From contig JAKZAN010000001.1 of NCBI GenBank assembly GCA_023053545.1, positions 9,196,565 through 9,260,564 on the forward strand: a stretch of 64,000 nt of DNA, read 5' to 3'. Below the pieces are notes generated by a model. That model worked only from the letters and a program-made list of their open reading frames with translations. It was not told where the DNA came from and did no database searches. Shown here one piece after another: positions 1 through 12,371 of this stretch. The DNA comes from Lepidurus packardi. Its lineage: Eukaryota > Arthropoda > Branchiopoda > Notostraca > Triopsidae. Made by a program: the position numbers and the translations under genes. How positions within the stretch are numbered: the stretch's first letter is position 1; every line of letters starts with the position of its first letter.

Positions 1-2269
1 ATTGTAGCTGCAAGGAGTCACAACATCTTTTAATAAAAGTAATTGCTAACTGCTACCAGGTAACGCATCACCTGTAGACCTCATCCATCATCGTTACCAA
101 TTTCGGTTCGAAAGATTTCAACAACAGCAGGCGATCCAGAAAAAAAAACTTATTTTCCATATCCTCCGCAACCAGCCCAGCATCTACATGCTCCGGCTTA
201 TTCATCCATGTCATGTCCACGAGCAGTCAAATTCAAATTGACATGAATTGCAAATCAGCGCCACAGCAGCCACACAGCTGCTGTGTTTATGCAGCGGCGG
301 TTTTCTTCTCCGAGGGAACCAATGGGGTGATTACATTTTGATAGCCTTGCTACGACAATTAGTACTACATCGCTTCCCCTTTCTTAGCCGGCTTCTGAAA
401 AACTGGGTCCGTTTATCGCTCGAAAAAGGTACCACTCAACAATGTTCCTCTCAATAAAAAAATAAACTAAAAAGGGGCGGAGTTAACTCAATTTCGCCTC
501 CAAACAAAACAAGAACAAAATAATACCCCATCTTTTAATTCCAACTTGTAAATTTGCTGGGATTTCAGTGAAAGCCCAGGTAAAAAAGAAAAGGCGGCAG
601 TTTCAAGTGAATAATAGAAGCATGTCGAATGGAAAAATGGAAGCTGAGGAGATGCGAATAGCACGTGGAACAAGAAAGGCTCCCCGTGTTACGTGCCTCT
701 TTAGTGACTACGTGAGCGTGATTGGACTACTTGGGCACGCTGTGCACGACTATCTCACGCGCTAGCATAAGCCTTTTACACCACGTCAAAGCCCAACAAA
801 ACCACTTGCGAGTAAGAAGAAGAAGCTGAACTGCAACACACACTCACACATCAGGTGAGCATCTGTTTGCCCTTGCATAGCCAGTACGACTCACAAAAGG
901 GGCGGGGTCGGATGCTTACGCACCTGAACGGGAGCTACAAACACTCACCAAGTTGATGACGTCATCGTGCCAACATCATCACCAAAGCTCAGCACATCTT
1001 TAAAACATTGGGAGGTCTGCCTTTCAAAGAGATTCTCAAGCTTCCTAACCGTAAATTATAATACCCAGCATATCACACCCCAACGATACAAAAGCTCCCC
1101 TCTACAAAAATAGCATTTATTTTTACAAAAAATCTGACTTACCCTGTGTGAAGTCCTGCGTGTCCCGCTACGACGAAATCATCGACACCGTTTTTCCTGA
1201 AAATACCCCAAAAAAATCCATGTTGCTCACTCGATGGAAATTTCAATTGTTTAGATCAATTGTTTCATGATTTTTTAAAATGAAACGTTGTCTTTTGAAG
1301 AGTTTGAAGTTTGAAAAGGTTTCCTTCCTAACTTCATATCCACACGAAAACTAGCCAAGTATAGAACTCACAAGACTTCACAGGATTATACCTTATAGCA
1401 ACTTGGTTATTGGTAACCGGGAAAGTTCGAAAAGCGAACCGACGGAAGAGATTTCCTACTTCCTTTAAGACTTCGAGGATTTTCCGGCTTGAGTACAACG
1501 GTTTGAACGCACCGATAGTAAAGTACCACACGACCAGCGAAAATAAAGGGGACACTCCAAAGAGTGCTAGTCTGTTCCCGGGATTCTACGTTGGTACACT
1601 GTTGGGCCGTCCGACTGCCAGCCTGAGCTACACACCGCGCAAGGTGCAGCAAGAGCAGCACCTCCGAGCCCCCAACGTCAGCCTCCACAGGGGTTTTTCG
1701 CCTGTATCAGCACATATACAATCTTTTCGCCTTCCTTTACGTTACATACCTCTTGGCCTTCGTCGGTTGCGTTCCCTCTTTCTCTTTCTCTCTCTCCTCT
1801 CTGCTCATTTTATTATTTTCTTCCAGACTGTTCTTTTCCTACTCTTTTTTTTTGTTTTTTTTTGTTTTGTATTTTCGGGGGTCTTGGGAGGAAATGTAGG
1901 TGGGTCAGGAGAAGTCCAGCGCGATTAAACTACCGGGACCCACACAAGTGTGTCTGGACTTTTGATTTTTTGGAAAAGGTGCTAGGTTTTTGACTTGGTT
2001 CAATGTTTGAATATTTGATAAATAAAATAGGGAAGAGGAACGATGGGCAATATTTTGTTTCAAGCTTTCGAAGCAAGTTTGTAACCAACCTTACTTCCCC
2101 ACCAGAATGCTGAGGATACACATACGTTTCATAAACACAGCATCCGGGCCAATCGGTCTCAAGAGACCAACTTTGCACAGAAACGACCGGGGCTTGAAAC
2201 GAGATTCGACGTCAGGATTGCTTACCCCTCTCTTATGTGAGTCTCCTCTCTCCTCTAGTCTCGCAACAA

Positions 2270-2312
2270 AACACACATACACACACACACATATATATAT
2301 ATATACACAAAC
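2270..2312. repeat. CA/TA dinucleotide microsatellite
   Basis: A run of ACAC repeats passes directly into ATAT repeats. It is a simple compound microsatellite with no coding role visible. Confidence 0.85.
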
Positions 2313-3337
2313 AGATAGAAAAAAAGGAAAAAGCTTACACCCTTCAACCCCCCTCCCAAAGTCTTCTTGGTGCTACACACGGCACCCTTGACAATCGTAG
2401 TCCACCTTGATTACGTCAACTCGGGATCGATGTCGATCCAGGGCTTTTTCACGTTGGGGAATGCCTAGGATTTCCGCTTATAGACAACAAGGAAATTCCT
2501 CAACGACGGACATAAATACGCCCTCTTTTCAAACGTTTCAGCCTGAATACACTCTGCTTTTAGAATCACTTTTAGGAAAGAAAGATAAATGCGTTTTTTA
2601 TGTATTTCTATTTTCTTTAAAAAAGGGGGTATTAATTTTAAGGCATCTTATCGTTACGGTTACCGGGTGCTGACAACGATATTTAATTTATTTTCTGTTT
2701 TTTAAATGCGTTATTTTATTTATATTATATTTTTTTAAATTAAAAAATGGGTTTGGGTTGGTTTCAAGACATCTTATCATTGTGGATAGCAGGTACTGAC
2801 AACGATACATCAAGTAAAAGAGCCAACAATGCCAAATAGAAAACTACAAATAAACGTTGAATGTCACACTGACCACCATAGGCTAAACGGCCAAAAGACG
2901 AGCCAAAGCTTCACCAAGGGAACGACTTGGTCAACCTTCTTTTTGTCCATTGTTCTAGACATAAGTTTGGTTTGCTTTGGTTCTTTACGCAGTTTAATCG
3001 GCACGAAGTCGAAAAGAGATCGACAGAGCAAAACATCTGTGCAAAGAAGGGTCCACTAACAAGATGTTTTTCTATTTAAACACAATGAAATATGCTCGAC
3101 TTCATGTCTTTGCCTACCAAACTATCGTTTTAAAACCACGAAACATGACAGTTTCGCTAAAGACATCCCAAAAGTGGTGACGTTAATTTATCAGTGTGTA
3201 GTGCCCAAAGAAAGCTTTCAATTCTGAATTATGGTGACACTAATTATATTCCAACATAAGATAATTGAAAATGAAAATACTAGCAACAATATTATATTAA
3301 CAATGCTACTTCCTCATTTGTCACAAGCCAATAACTA

Positions 3338-3495
3338 CAGTGAAAACCGCTTAACACGAAACCGAAGGGACCAGAATATTTTTTTGTGTTAAAAGGATTT
3401 CGTGTTCACGGACGAAGATGGAGTTACATAGCATTTGTCCGGACCGGAATTCCATTTTGTGTTAACAAGTTTTTCGTGTTAAGCGGTTTTCACTG
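3338..3495. mobile_element. 158-bp MITE with perfect 24-bp TIRs and TA target duplication
   Basis: The element starts CAGTGAAAACCGCTTAACAC and ends with the reverse complement of the same sequence; the terminal inverted repeats match perfectly over 24 bp. Both ends are flanked by TA (3336-3337 and 3496-3497). CAGT termini with a TA duplication are the signature of the pogo/Tigger branch of the IS630-Tc1-mariner group. The 158-bp length leaves no room for a transposase, so it is a non-autonomous element. Confidence 0.85.
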
Positions 3496-4120
3496 TAAAT
3501 GAATACATATTGTACGTCGTACGAATAATGAACCTTGTATAAATTCAAACGGATTGGTAACACTTTTTTGAGAAAACTGAGGAATGAGCCAAATATCAAA
3601 AGAAAACCTTGAATAGGTAGTACACTAACACTTAAATAGATTAGCAAGTTAGAAGCTTATATTATACAAAAACTGTTCAGCTAATCTGGATACTCTCTTA
3701 ATGAGATTTTTCCTATCATAGAATCGTATTGTTAATACAAAGAACGAAATCCTAAACAACCTACACTTGTTATCGGAAGTAATAGTTGTTTACATTTTTT
3801 GCTTCTATCTTAGGCATCCCATATGGTTTACATTTCAGCTCGTAATTACACACCATCACAATCTCACAACAATGAAACACGACCCCATTATTAGTTTATA
3901 CCAGAAAAGACAAAACGGCATTGTATACGTTAACAAGTATTATCACTAAAACTGTCTAAAAGGCGTGGCTTGGGTCGTGAGGTCTCCTATAGCATTGTAT
4001 TAAACTCGGTTTAATGAAAACAGAGGTTTTAACAGTAAAAAAAAAGACGTCAATCATTAGTTGATTCGACAATATTGTCTAAATGTGTACGTACGATTAT
4101 GTCGCAGACAACGGGGGCGA

Positions 4121-4135
4121 GGGGGGGGGGGGGGG
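4121..4135 (+). repeat. G15 homopolymer
   Basis: Fifteen consecutive G residues preceded by a G5 run at 4113-4117. It is a possible G-quadruplex site and prone to length variation. Confidence 0.9.
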
Positions 4136-7100
4136 TAAAAAGGCATGTGCAGCTAATACCGCATCCAACAAGAAAAAGCTTTCGGCCGACGCGTCGGCAC
4201 CCATAAATCCTCACGTCCCTGCTTTTTTAGATTTTATATGGGGCCGTTGTAAATATGTCCGTGTGTTGTCACCCTCGTCTAACTGTCGTGGCCATATTCT
4301 TTCTTTTTCAACACTTAATACTTATTCTTTTTGCTCTTTCCACCCCGCTTGTACAAGCCGCACTATTAATTCACTTCCAAACTCTCGGGGCCATCGACAG
4401 AAACACATTCAACTTGCTCACTCTTGCGGTCCCTGGGAAGCAAATGAACCTCCCCCCGAAAAAAAGAAAGAAAAAGAACCAAATAATCCCCCAAGAAACC
4501 TAGTTCAAACTTGACGAAAATCCCGTTGATGAGCCCACCTTAATGAGCAATAAATGTTACTAGAACAGGCAGAGAGGGTCAAAGACCGGAAGGAAGTCAA
4601 CGAGGAGCACATCCTTTCCGACTAATATATCTTAGAGATGAGGATCCAAGATATGAGTCCAAGATACAGTAGCCCTTCCGCGAGTTTTGCCTTTAGCAGC
4701 CTCATTAGATTAACTGTAAAGGTCAGTTAATGAGTGTACATCTTTCCTACGCTCATATAACCCGCGTTAAGGATGCTCATGAGCCCTTCGTTAAGGGCTT
4801 CGAGAATGTTAGGTTACTCATTACCATTTATTTGCTAGGGTTATAGCGCTCAATATCGGTCAACGAAGAGCGAGAAAAAGATATGGGGCTCAGATCGTCT
4901 GGGTTTTTAGGCCTAGAGAGAAAAAAGGCGCAAATGAGGTACCTAACTCTTATTATTCGGGGCGTTTGGAATCTTTCATTAACTTCTAACCTCCCCCAAG
5001 AAGCCCGGAGAAGAGGTAAAGGAATGTCCTTTCCATAATATTCAAATGAGGGAACCAAGAAGACTTCTCCCTTTCTTCACTTCCACGGTCCCCCAGCATC
5101 CCTAAACAAAAGCCTCCAAAACCATTATTACCCTATCGGTACAACGAGAACGAACTTAACTTTGCGTGCAACTCCTTCGGAACTTTCATTGCAATTTCCC
5201 AATCCTTTTCTTTTTCTTTATAAAGAAGAAAAGGAAAAAGAACAGAGGTAAAGAAAGAACATGTACAATTATAGAAACTTTATCAATTATATTATTTTTA
5301 AATAGTTTAGTCTAGTTTACAGACCTTAAAAACATCCTAATCAGCGACATCTGAAGCAGGAAATATGAAAGTGGACCAATTATTGCCGGTACTTAACTCC
5401 AGAACCGGAGTATTAATAGAACTTTTCTATATTAAAGCCTTATAATAAAAGCAACAAATGTAAATAATTGACAAACAAATAAGTTGTCAACAAGCCTTCA
5501 AGCCTACGCCAGCTATTGGGGAAAAAATATTTTAAAAATATTAAAAATTGTTTTTGAAACGTATAAAAAAATATTTGAAACTATTTTTACATGTTTTTAA
5601 AAATATTTTTTTACATTTTAAAAAAATGTTTTTTAATTTGAGTGTTAAGCAAGCAGGTGATATACGTCAGTATCGAGAGCCAAATTACTCGTCAAAATCA
5701 AGGGGAACTTTCACTGCATTTTCCATTAACCAGTCGTCGAAAGACAAGCCAGGAAGAATTGCAACGATCGAAAAAAATCCGTTTCTTGATTTAGACCCCC
5801 CAAACTCGATTGTAACCAATAATTTCTGTAGCTTTAGATGCTCAAGAATGTCAACCAAATTACTTAGAGATACGAACGATCGTTAGGCAAGTAAATACAA
5901 AATAGAAAAAAAAAAATGGAAAGAATTCCGAGCCAAAAAAAAACTCAAGTTAAAAAGAAAGCTTCCAGCCGAAGTGCCTATGCAAATGAAGCCTCTGCAA
6001 TGGTCAGTCAGTTCCAATGAGGCTCTTGGGCTCATGCAGTGGTCGGTCTGAACACAAGAAACACACTTGCTGGCCCTCAATGGCCAACGACTCGGAAAAA
6101 GACACTCGCCATAAGCGCCCACAAGGGGAGATAGCCAGCAAACAACCGCACACCTGTGCGCCTTTTGGTCCATAAATCACTCGGAATCGATGACACGCAC
6201 CCATTCACACTCGATCCACCCAATCATTTCACAACAATACTCCCGGTACTAAATTTGGCCCTCCAAACTTGCAAACCTTGGCTTTCACCCCCTTCTTAAG
6301 AACTGTGTTCCAATTCCTCAAACTGTGACGTCACGCGGATTAAAAACGGGGGAAAACATAAAAAAAAAAATTTGGAATAAGTTACAAACTTCCAACGGAA
6401 TAAATTATCCCCATACTCTAATTTCAAATGGATCTGCTTATTTTCCGAACGAATTCAAGGTAAACCAACAGCTGTTCTAACTGGTCAAGCTCTTTTAATT
6501 TGTCTCTCTACGCAAGAGGGGAAAACCGGCTGCTGTTAGGAACATGGACCCGGGTACTCGGGTGTATAAGATCTGATCACCATTCGGCGGGAAACAAATC
6601 GCCCAAACGAGTCGCCCCTCTCAAATTTCGTACTAATGGCTGCAGTCCATGTTCCTTACGAATGTATTTATTTTTTCATCAGTTCATTCGGTTCGTTCAC
6701 GGAGAAACCTCCTACCTCCCAGGCTGATCGAAGCGACCTGGTAAAATGTACAACAAAAGGTGTTCAAGTGCGATGTATACAAAAAGAGCCTCTTTCTTTT
6801 TTTTTAATGGCGAGTTCTTTTTCAAGGTGGAAACGATCGGCGATGATCTTCTTTTCCTTCCCCAGTTATGCCTCCTTTAATTAGACCCGTTGAACTCGGG
6901 AATACCATTCAAAGCCAGAACCCCCCTTCTAAAAAAAAAAGAAAAATGCGAGAAAAAGTCCCAGATCCATATCAATAAAAAGCTCCTCTTCTGCTATAAC
7001 ACTAGCCACATTTAATGGACAAAAAGGAAGGGAAAAGACAACTTTGGCTTCAATTTGATCTTAGTACATAATATAGCAACGCACGAGAAGGGGGGGTTGA

Positions 7101-7649
7101 GGTGGCTTAACCCAATCAAAGATCCTCGGGAGAACCTTTGGCCTCTTTTCTTTGGCTCGAGCCCTTGGTCGGAAGTAACCCTGATCGCTCGTATAAGCTG
7201 AAAGGTGTGAAATGGAGAGGACTGTTAGTGCCAAAAGGGAAAATAAAAGTGTTGGCTTATAGTTACTGGTTACAATATACAGGACAAGCAACTGGAGTCT
7301 TAGGAGCTGGAAAGTCTCGTTTTTCTGCTCAACAATAGCCTATTCATTCGACGCTCGTACAAAAAAGTCTCGAAACAGGAACCAAATAGAACGGAATGTG
7401 AGGATACATAGTTCTTTTCCATTTTAACTTTTGACTAGGAATTTGGACCAATTACAACTCTAGTTTGCTAAATATGTTTGCTAGTAAGCTAATAAGTTAA
7501 ACTAAGACGTAAATAATAATAAAAAAACTAGGAAAAGAAGATGAATAGAAATAAAGGCGAATAAAAAGACGAGTCAAGAGGGTGAAAAACGATCGACGGA
7601 AAGGAGAGGTGGGGAAAAGGAAATGTCGTCATGTGATCGTTCCTGGGAG

Positions 7650-7780
7650 ATTTGGACCTGATGCTATATCCTGAGCTTCACGTGCCACATTGATGGTCTT
7701 CGATATCTTAGTTATGACTCCTTCCTCGTGTGTGCTTTTGCGTTTTCCCTTCTTGACCCTCCACTTGGGGCTGCGCTGTA
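7650..7780 (-). CDS. Possible second (terminal) exon of the gene starting at 8020
   Basis: Reading the minus strand below the donor at 7892, an acceptor-like CGCAG follows a mixed pyrimidine stretch. Joined to the phase-2 donor of the first exon, the frame stays open for about 48 codons. It encodes a lysine/arginine-rich start (SPKWRVKKGKRKS) and a helix-like tail, then stops at TGA. An alternative acceptor five bases upstream gives a shorter frame. I do not recognise the peptide, and no DNA-binding domain is visible, so this may be chance. Confidence 0.2.
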
Positions 7781-7892
7781 ACGTGTAAGGAGACCTTCTG
7801 GGTTAGTCTCGGTAATAAGAGAGAAAAGCTTCTGGGACTTGTCCAGGGAAAGCTAGTTACTTATCTAGGAAAAGGGGAGTGTTTTCATTTAC

Positions 7893-8111
7893 CTGTGGTT
7901 GTAGAACGGATATTGAGACAAATGGAGATCCATGGGCAAGAGACTGGAATGATTCACGGCAGCCGCAGCAGCAGCATGGGAATTGTACATGGAATCACTT
8001 AATCCGTGTGGTTGCATCATGTTTCTGACTTAAAGTTTGCTTCTTTGTTCTTATTTCGAGCACATGGAGTTTGTAACGCACAAATTTTCAAATGGGAACT
8101 TTTCAACAAGC
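7893..8111 (-). CDS. First coding exon of a transcription-factor-like protein (partial gene)
   Basis: On the minus strand, ATG at 8018-8020 opens a frame of 42 codons plus two bases, ending at a good donor (CACAG|GTAAATG) at 7893/7892. The peptide begins MMQPHGLSDSMYNSH. It continues with a run of six alanines and a Met/His/Tyr-rich stretch ending LSQYPFYNHR. This composition is typical of the low-complexity N-terminus of animal transcription factors (homeobox, T-box or POU style), but I cannot name the family. A likely acceptor (ATTTTCAG) at 8112 makes 8021-8111 5' untranslated sequence, so at least one upstream leader exon is expected. Downstream exons should lie at lower coordinates or beyond the left edge. 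It is transcribed in the same direction as the nesprin gene upstream of it. Confidence 0.6.
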
Positions 8112-9960
8112 CTGAAAATTAAATAAGGAAATTAGTTTGGGCTATTCAATTGTGTCATGTGTACCTACAGTGTCCCGGACGAAACCTTCGGATTTGTATC
8201 TAGTTTTATTTGCAGATAAGTTTGTCTTTTAAACGTATTTAAACGTAGTTCTTCATTAGGACTCGCTAACTTGTAAACTGTGGAAAGGATTCGAGTTTAG
8301 CACTGGCTTACTTTCATGGGAAAGGGTTTTGTCGTAGACGTAGAGAAATCAAAACATTCACTTCCAACAAAGAAACTTCACTTCCATTTTCCATAAAAAG
8401 GATCAAAAAGAGAAAACTGCTTAACTGGCCAGTTGGGGAACTTAAACAAGAGGCAAATGGCAGAATCCTGCCAAGTTCCTTAAATTGTCTCACACAGTTC
8501 TCTATTTTTCTGAAGCGCGTGAATGGATCCGAAGTACCGAACTGGTAGAGCACGTGGAAAGGCAAAACGCAAGGCAAGTGGAAGCCGCAGCTTTTCAAGT
8601 GAGCAGCCCGACAGAAGCGGAAAGAAGGGGCCGACTGACACTCTCTCTTCAGGCCACGCCGCGCTTACGTATACTAACAGCAGCAGTGCCACCAAACCAG
8701 GGGCGGTGACAAGCGCTCAGTGCAAAAACGAGCGAGCACCAGCGAAGGGGGTGGGCAGGTTCAACCAGTATCTTTCGTGTTTTGTTTAATTCAGAGTGCA
8801 TAATAATCCTAATTTTCCCCTTACACCGAGAAACGTCGTAGTATAGCGCCTACATGTTCATAACACTACCAAATATCTAAAACTGGGGAAAATATTTAAA
8901 ACACTGGGGAAAATGGCCCATGAAACTCACGAATAAAACCTTGGATAGAAACGGCAAAAAAAAGCCAAACAATGACAAACCTCCAAAAATGCCAGATAGT
9001 TTCTGTTTTTTTTTTTGTTTTTGTTTTTTGAAGGTTTCTAGCTTGGGGTTCAGAAGCCGAGATGGTGAAAACGATGGGGAGGAGTACGTGTCATTGTTGG
9101 CTGGCAACATATAAGACAATACGACAGCCAAAGGAAACGGACACAAGCCATCATGCAACAGATAAAGTTTTGGTCTGTGATGAATAGAGTCCAGCACACC
9201 TTTTAAAAATTCTTAGATGTTGAAACTATGCCTCGTACATACTCGGGAATGTTCAAGAGAAGAAACACCGAAAAGAAACAGTCCGAGGAGTTCCAGTAAC
9301 AGTCAGAAGAAGCCGCGCTTCTATGCTAGATGCTATCGAACATTTCCAAGTCCGGGACATGGGACAGGTAAAATGTTCAGAAAAAGCAAACGAATTTTGT
9401 CTTTGCTTACCGTGTAAGTTTTCTATCCAACTTCTCTTTTCCAGGAAGTAGCAATCGGGGATTAAAAGCCGTTACGTGCAACCGGGGCGAAAAAGTCCTG
9501 TGAAATTGGACAACTTACAAACCGTGCTTTTAGCACCATCGAAACTTGAAAACAAAATAAGGAAAATGAAGTGCATATGGGTTCCTGGACTGTACATAAA
9601 TCCCCAATTTCTATACAAGCTAGCGGATTGCAATATTGCAATTACCCACTTTCAATTACTTCAAGCTTTCCATGTTTAATTTTCTATACGTTTTTATAGC
9701 CATATGGTTTGCAACTTGCTATTGTATATATTCGATAATTCTCTCAATGCCCAAACTTCAAAACTTCTGTTTTATAATCACGCAGTCGTAGCACTTTTTT
9801 GCAGGCTCATTGCTGCTTTTCTGCCATCGTACACACTTGTAAACGCTAACGTCGTTAATACATTAAACACATTTACGATCTCTAATTGCACATGTGTTGT
9901 CAAGTAGTGGGTTGGTCTTGACTAAATTAACAAGATCGCTATTTCTTCGAGTGGTCCTGC

Positions 9961-10010
9961 TATTGCAAGTACTCATTGCAAACTCATTGCAAATATTCAT
10001 TGCAAGCTAA
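9961..10010 (+). repeat. Short tandem of CATTGCAA units
   Basis: Three to four imperfect copies of an ATTGCAA-containing unit (ATTGCAAGTACTC, ATTGCAAACTC, ATTGCAAATATTC, ATTGCAAGC) follow each other. ATTGCAA resembles a C/EBP half-site core. Nothing else here shows that the array is regulatory. Confidence 0.6.
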
Positions 10011-10979
10011 AGTACTGGCTTGGAATGAAAAAAAGAGAAGATGCCAGCAAAATGGAAACAGGAAAGCAAGATGTCCATTTTGAAGAAAGGAAAGAAGCCA
10101 TCATAAAGGTGTCATTGATTTTTAAATTGGCCTGGCCTCTAGACAGGAAGTGGACTTCTTATATTCCTAAAAAAAAAAACACTGCTTCTCGCTTTCTTTC
10201 TGGATTAAAAAAATTCTTCAAGAGGGGTCAATTGGTCAGGAAGCAAGCTTCCGATCTTAATCCGCCTCTTAAATACGGCCCAATAGGTTGCAACTAAACA
10301 CAAGTTGAAGCTCCCAGTTTTTTGTTTTCATGGCCGGCCACCTTTCTTTTTAAAACGACTTAATACGTCTTATGAAGTCACGTCGTACAAAGTGGCAAGC
10401 TACTTTATACAGATGAAACGATAGAAAGGTATATAACAATTGCATGGTATTTTATTATTTATTTTTTGTTAGGTCCGCTCATTTTACCTTTATAAATTCA
10501 CGCTCCATCTCCCCGGTAGAGGAAGTCGATTCACACGTAATTGTCTCGCCTTCTCTCGGGCTCCGTGGTCTTCTTGTTTACAGGTTAATAACCCATTCCT
10601 CATTCTTAAACGCTCATTAAGAATCTCGCTCGCATACGTGGTCCAAACTTAGGTTTCCTTTCCGACCCACAATGGTTCTGGCTACCAAACTTTAAGATGA
10701 CAGTGCTTCGTACTCCTACTTCCTAAAGGACTGTCAAGGGGTGGCGGTCGTGTGGCAGCAGCATATACAACAACCTGGGACTTCCAACCTAGACAAGTCC
10801 ACGTTTAAGAGATGCTAGAGATGCTCAATCTTTCGCTAGAGGCTTGCGCACAGGAAAAGGGAAATTTACACGGCAATTATAGTGTCCAATTTGCTGGCGT
10901 GGCTTACAACTAACAAACCCAAGTGTGTGTGCGGGAGACCCGAGGAGTGTCGATGGAACTCGCTAAACGGGGAAGGGGT

Positions 10980-10997
10980 GGGGGGGGGGGGGGGGGG
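10980..10997 (+). repeat. G18 homopolymer
   Basis: Eighteen consecutive G residues, preceded by GGGG three bases upstream. It is a potential G-quadruplex and an assembly-error-prone site. Confidence 0.9.
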
Positions 10998-12351
10998 TGA
11001 TGCTGCTGGGCCACATATGCAAATGATTCCGCTACATATATACATATCCGATTTATTTATCTTTCTGTCTATGTCATGAAGAACGGCGGCAACCGGCTGC
11101 ACTCAAAAAGAGCTTCATTCCTTTCCAGTGTTCTATGGTCGACAAAAAAGTTGATCTGTTTCAATTTCTCTGGAAATAAAAAAAAATAATTGTATAACTT
11201 TTTTTATCAGCCAAACTAGCTTTCATTTTTAATCGTGGTAAACAATCGAGTGGCTTTTAGTCTAATTGCAAAATTTCTAAGGAAGGTAAAGGTCCTTTCC
11301 AGGGGGTAAGGAGTGACATGGTCAATCTGTCAAAGGCATCTTGGCATGGTAAGTAGGTTGTGCTGATTAGTGAACCACAACTGTAACTAAAGTACAAAAT
11401 TGCAAGTTGGAGAGACAACACAGTTGTATAGGATGCTTTGCTGTATTAAGGGGTTTTGTTCTTCTGGCTTCACAATTGAACGATAAGGGAATCAGCAATC
11501 AAGAGAAATTGTAGTGGAATATCCACCGGAAATGTTTATGACTGCCGCAATTCAAGATGGCAAAAAATAGACATTAATATTTCAGAAAAGTAGAAATAAA
11601 TGGAATAGCATTACTTTAGAGGCGTCTCAAAGGTTCCTTTTTTTGGGCTGACCTTTCCTTTCGAGAAACACGCGTTTTCCTGTGTGGAATGACCGTGGGA
11701 GTTTTAGTGTGGCTCAATAAAAGAGGAGCGCTCAGCGCGACGCAATTATGAAAAAGATAGCAGAGCACTGATAACAATTAATGCTTGCCTACTCGCTAAA
11801 AGGATGCTATGGCTAAGTAAAAAGGGCCAAGGGCAAAAGCTCAACTCGTTTGGTCTCGTTGGACGTATTGTTGTGTGGAACCGAAGTTAGCGAGACAAAT
11901 ACGAAAGAGAAAAGGAGCGAGTAACTTGAATGCTTGAATGTAAGTCGCCGGAGTCGCCGGAGTCGCGCGGAGTGATATCTAATGGCCCATTAACGTTTCG
12001 GAGACAAGCCTTCTTTACCTTCTCCCTTGCTTCTTCGATTACAGGCATATATACAACTTAGCTGGGAGGAGAACCAGAAAGATGGACAACCCAACCAATG
12101 GTCAACACAGGACCCTCATTAGTCAAAGTCTTGTCGCCGTGTCCCATGCCAACAGTAGCCATTTCTTCGCTGCTTCTTACCCGAGTCCCGAACCTAAACC
12201 GTTCCTTTATGCAATCATCCTAAAAATTAGGCTACATAATTAGCGACATTGTGATTATTTTCTTGTATTCTCACAACTTCACTGGAACGGACAAGAGTAA
12301 GATACATTTATTGAAGGTTCTACCTTGACTGATTCCAACTCATTTTTTTTT

Positions 12352-12371
12352 GGGGGGGGGGGGGGGGGGGG
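12352..12371 (+). repeat. G20 homopolymer after a T run
   Basis: A short T run is followed directly by twenty G residues. The abrupt T-to-G switch makes a strong purine/pyrimidine asymmetry. Confidence 0.9.

Larger units (their letters stand above)
1..7892. other. Gene-poor stretch, left flank
   Basis: No coding region could be supported apart from a doubtful second exon for the gene that starts at 8020. The open frames here, including the longest at 1410-1928 on the plus strand, are compositionally biased and match no family I recognise. Visible structures are a CA/TA microsatellite near 2275-2310, a 158-bp MITE at 3338-3495, a G15 run at 4121-4135 and an AT-rich, partly palindromic patch around 5520-5640. 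If the exon at 7893-8020 belongs to a large gene, this stretch would be its intron or downstream exons, continuing off the left edge. Confidence 0.5.

Noticed and set aside
1410-1928. 172-codon plus-strand open frame
   Set aside because: It has no recognisable domain. Its second half is a T/C-rich low-complexity stretch giving a Phe/Leu run, and the opposite strand is also open. No splice or conservation support.
4083-4514. 143-codon plus-strand frame containing a glycine run
   Set aside because: The glycines come from the G15 homopolymer, and an overlapping second frame is also open. No recognisable protein.
8523-8789. Plus-strand frame starting MDPKYRTGRARGKAKRKASG, resembling the Arg-Gly-rich N-terminus of PIWI proteins
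   Set aside because: The similarity is only a short basic low-complexity motif. No PAZ, MID or PIWI domain follows anywhere on the plus strand to 15.7 kb, and the donor options are weak.
10025-10297. 90-codon lysine-rich plus-strand frame
   Set aside because: The lysine bias reflects A-rich sequence. No homology recognised and no neighbouring exon that would extend it.
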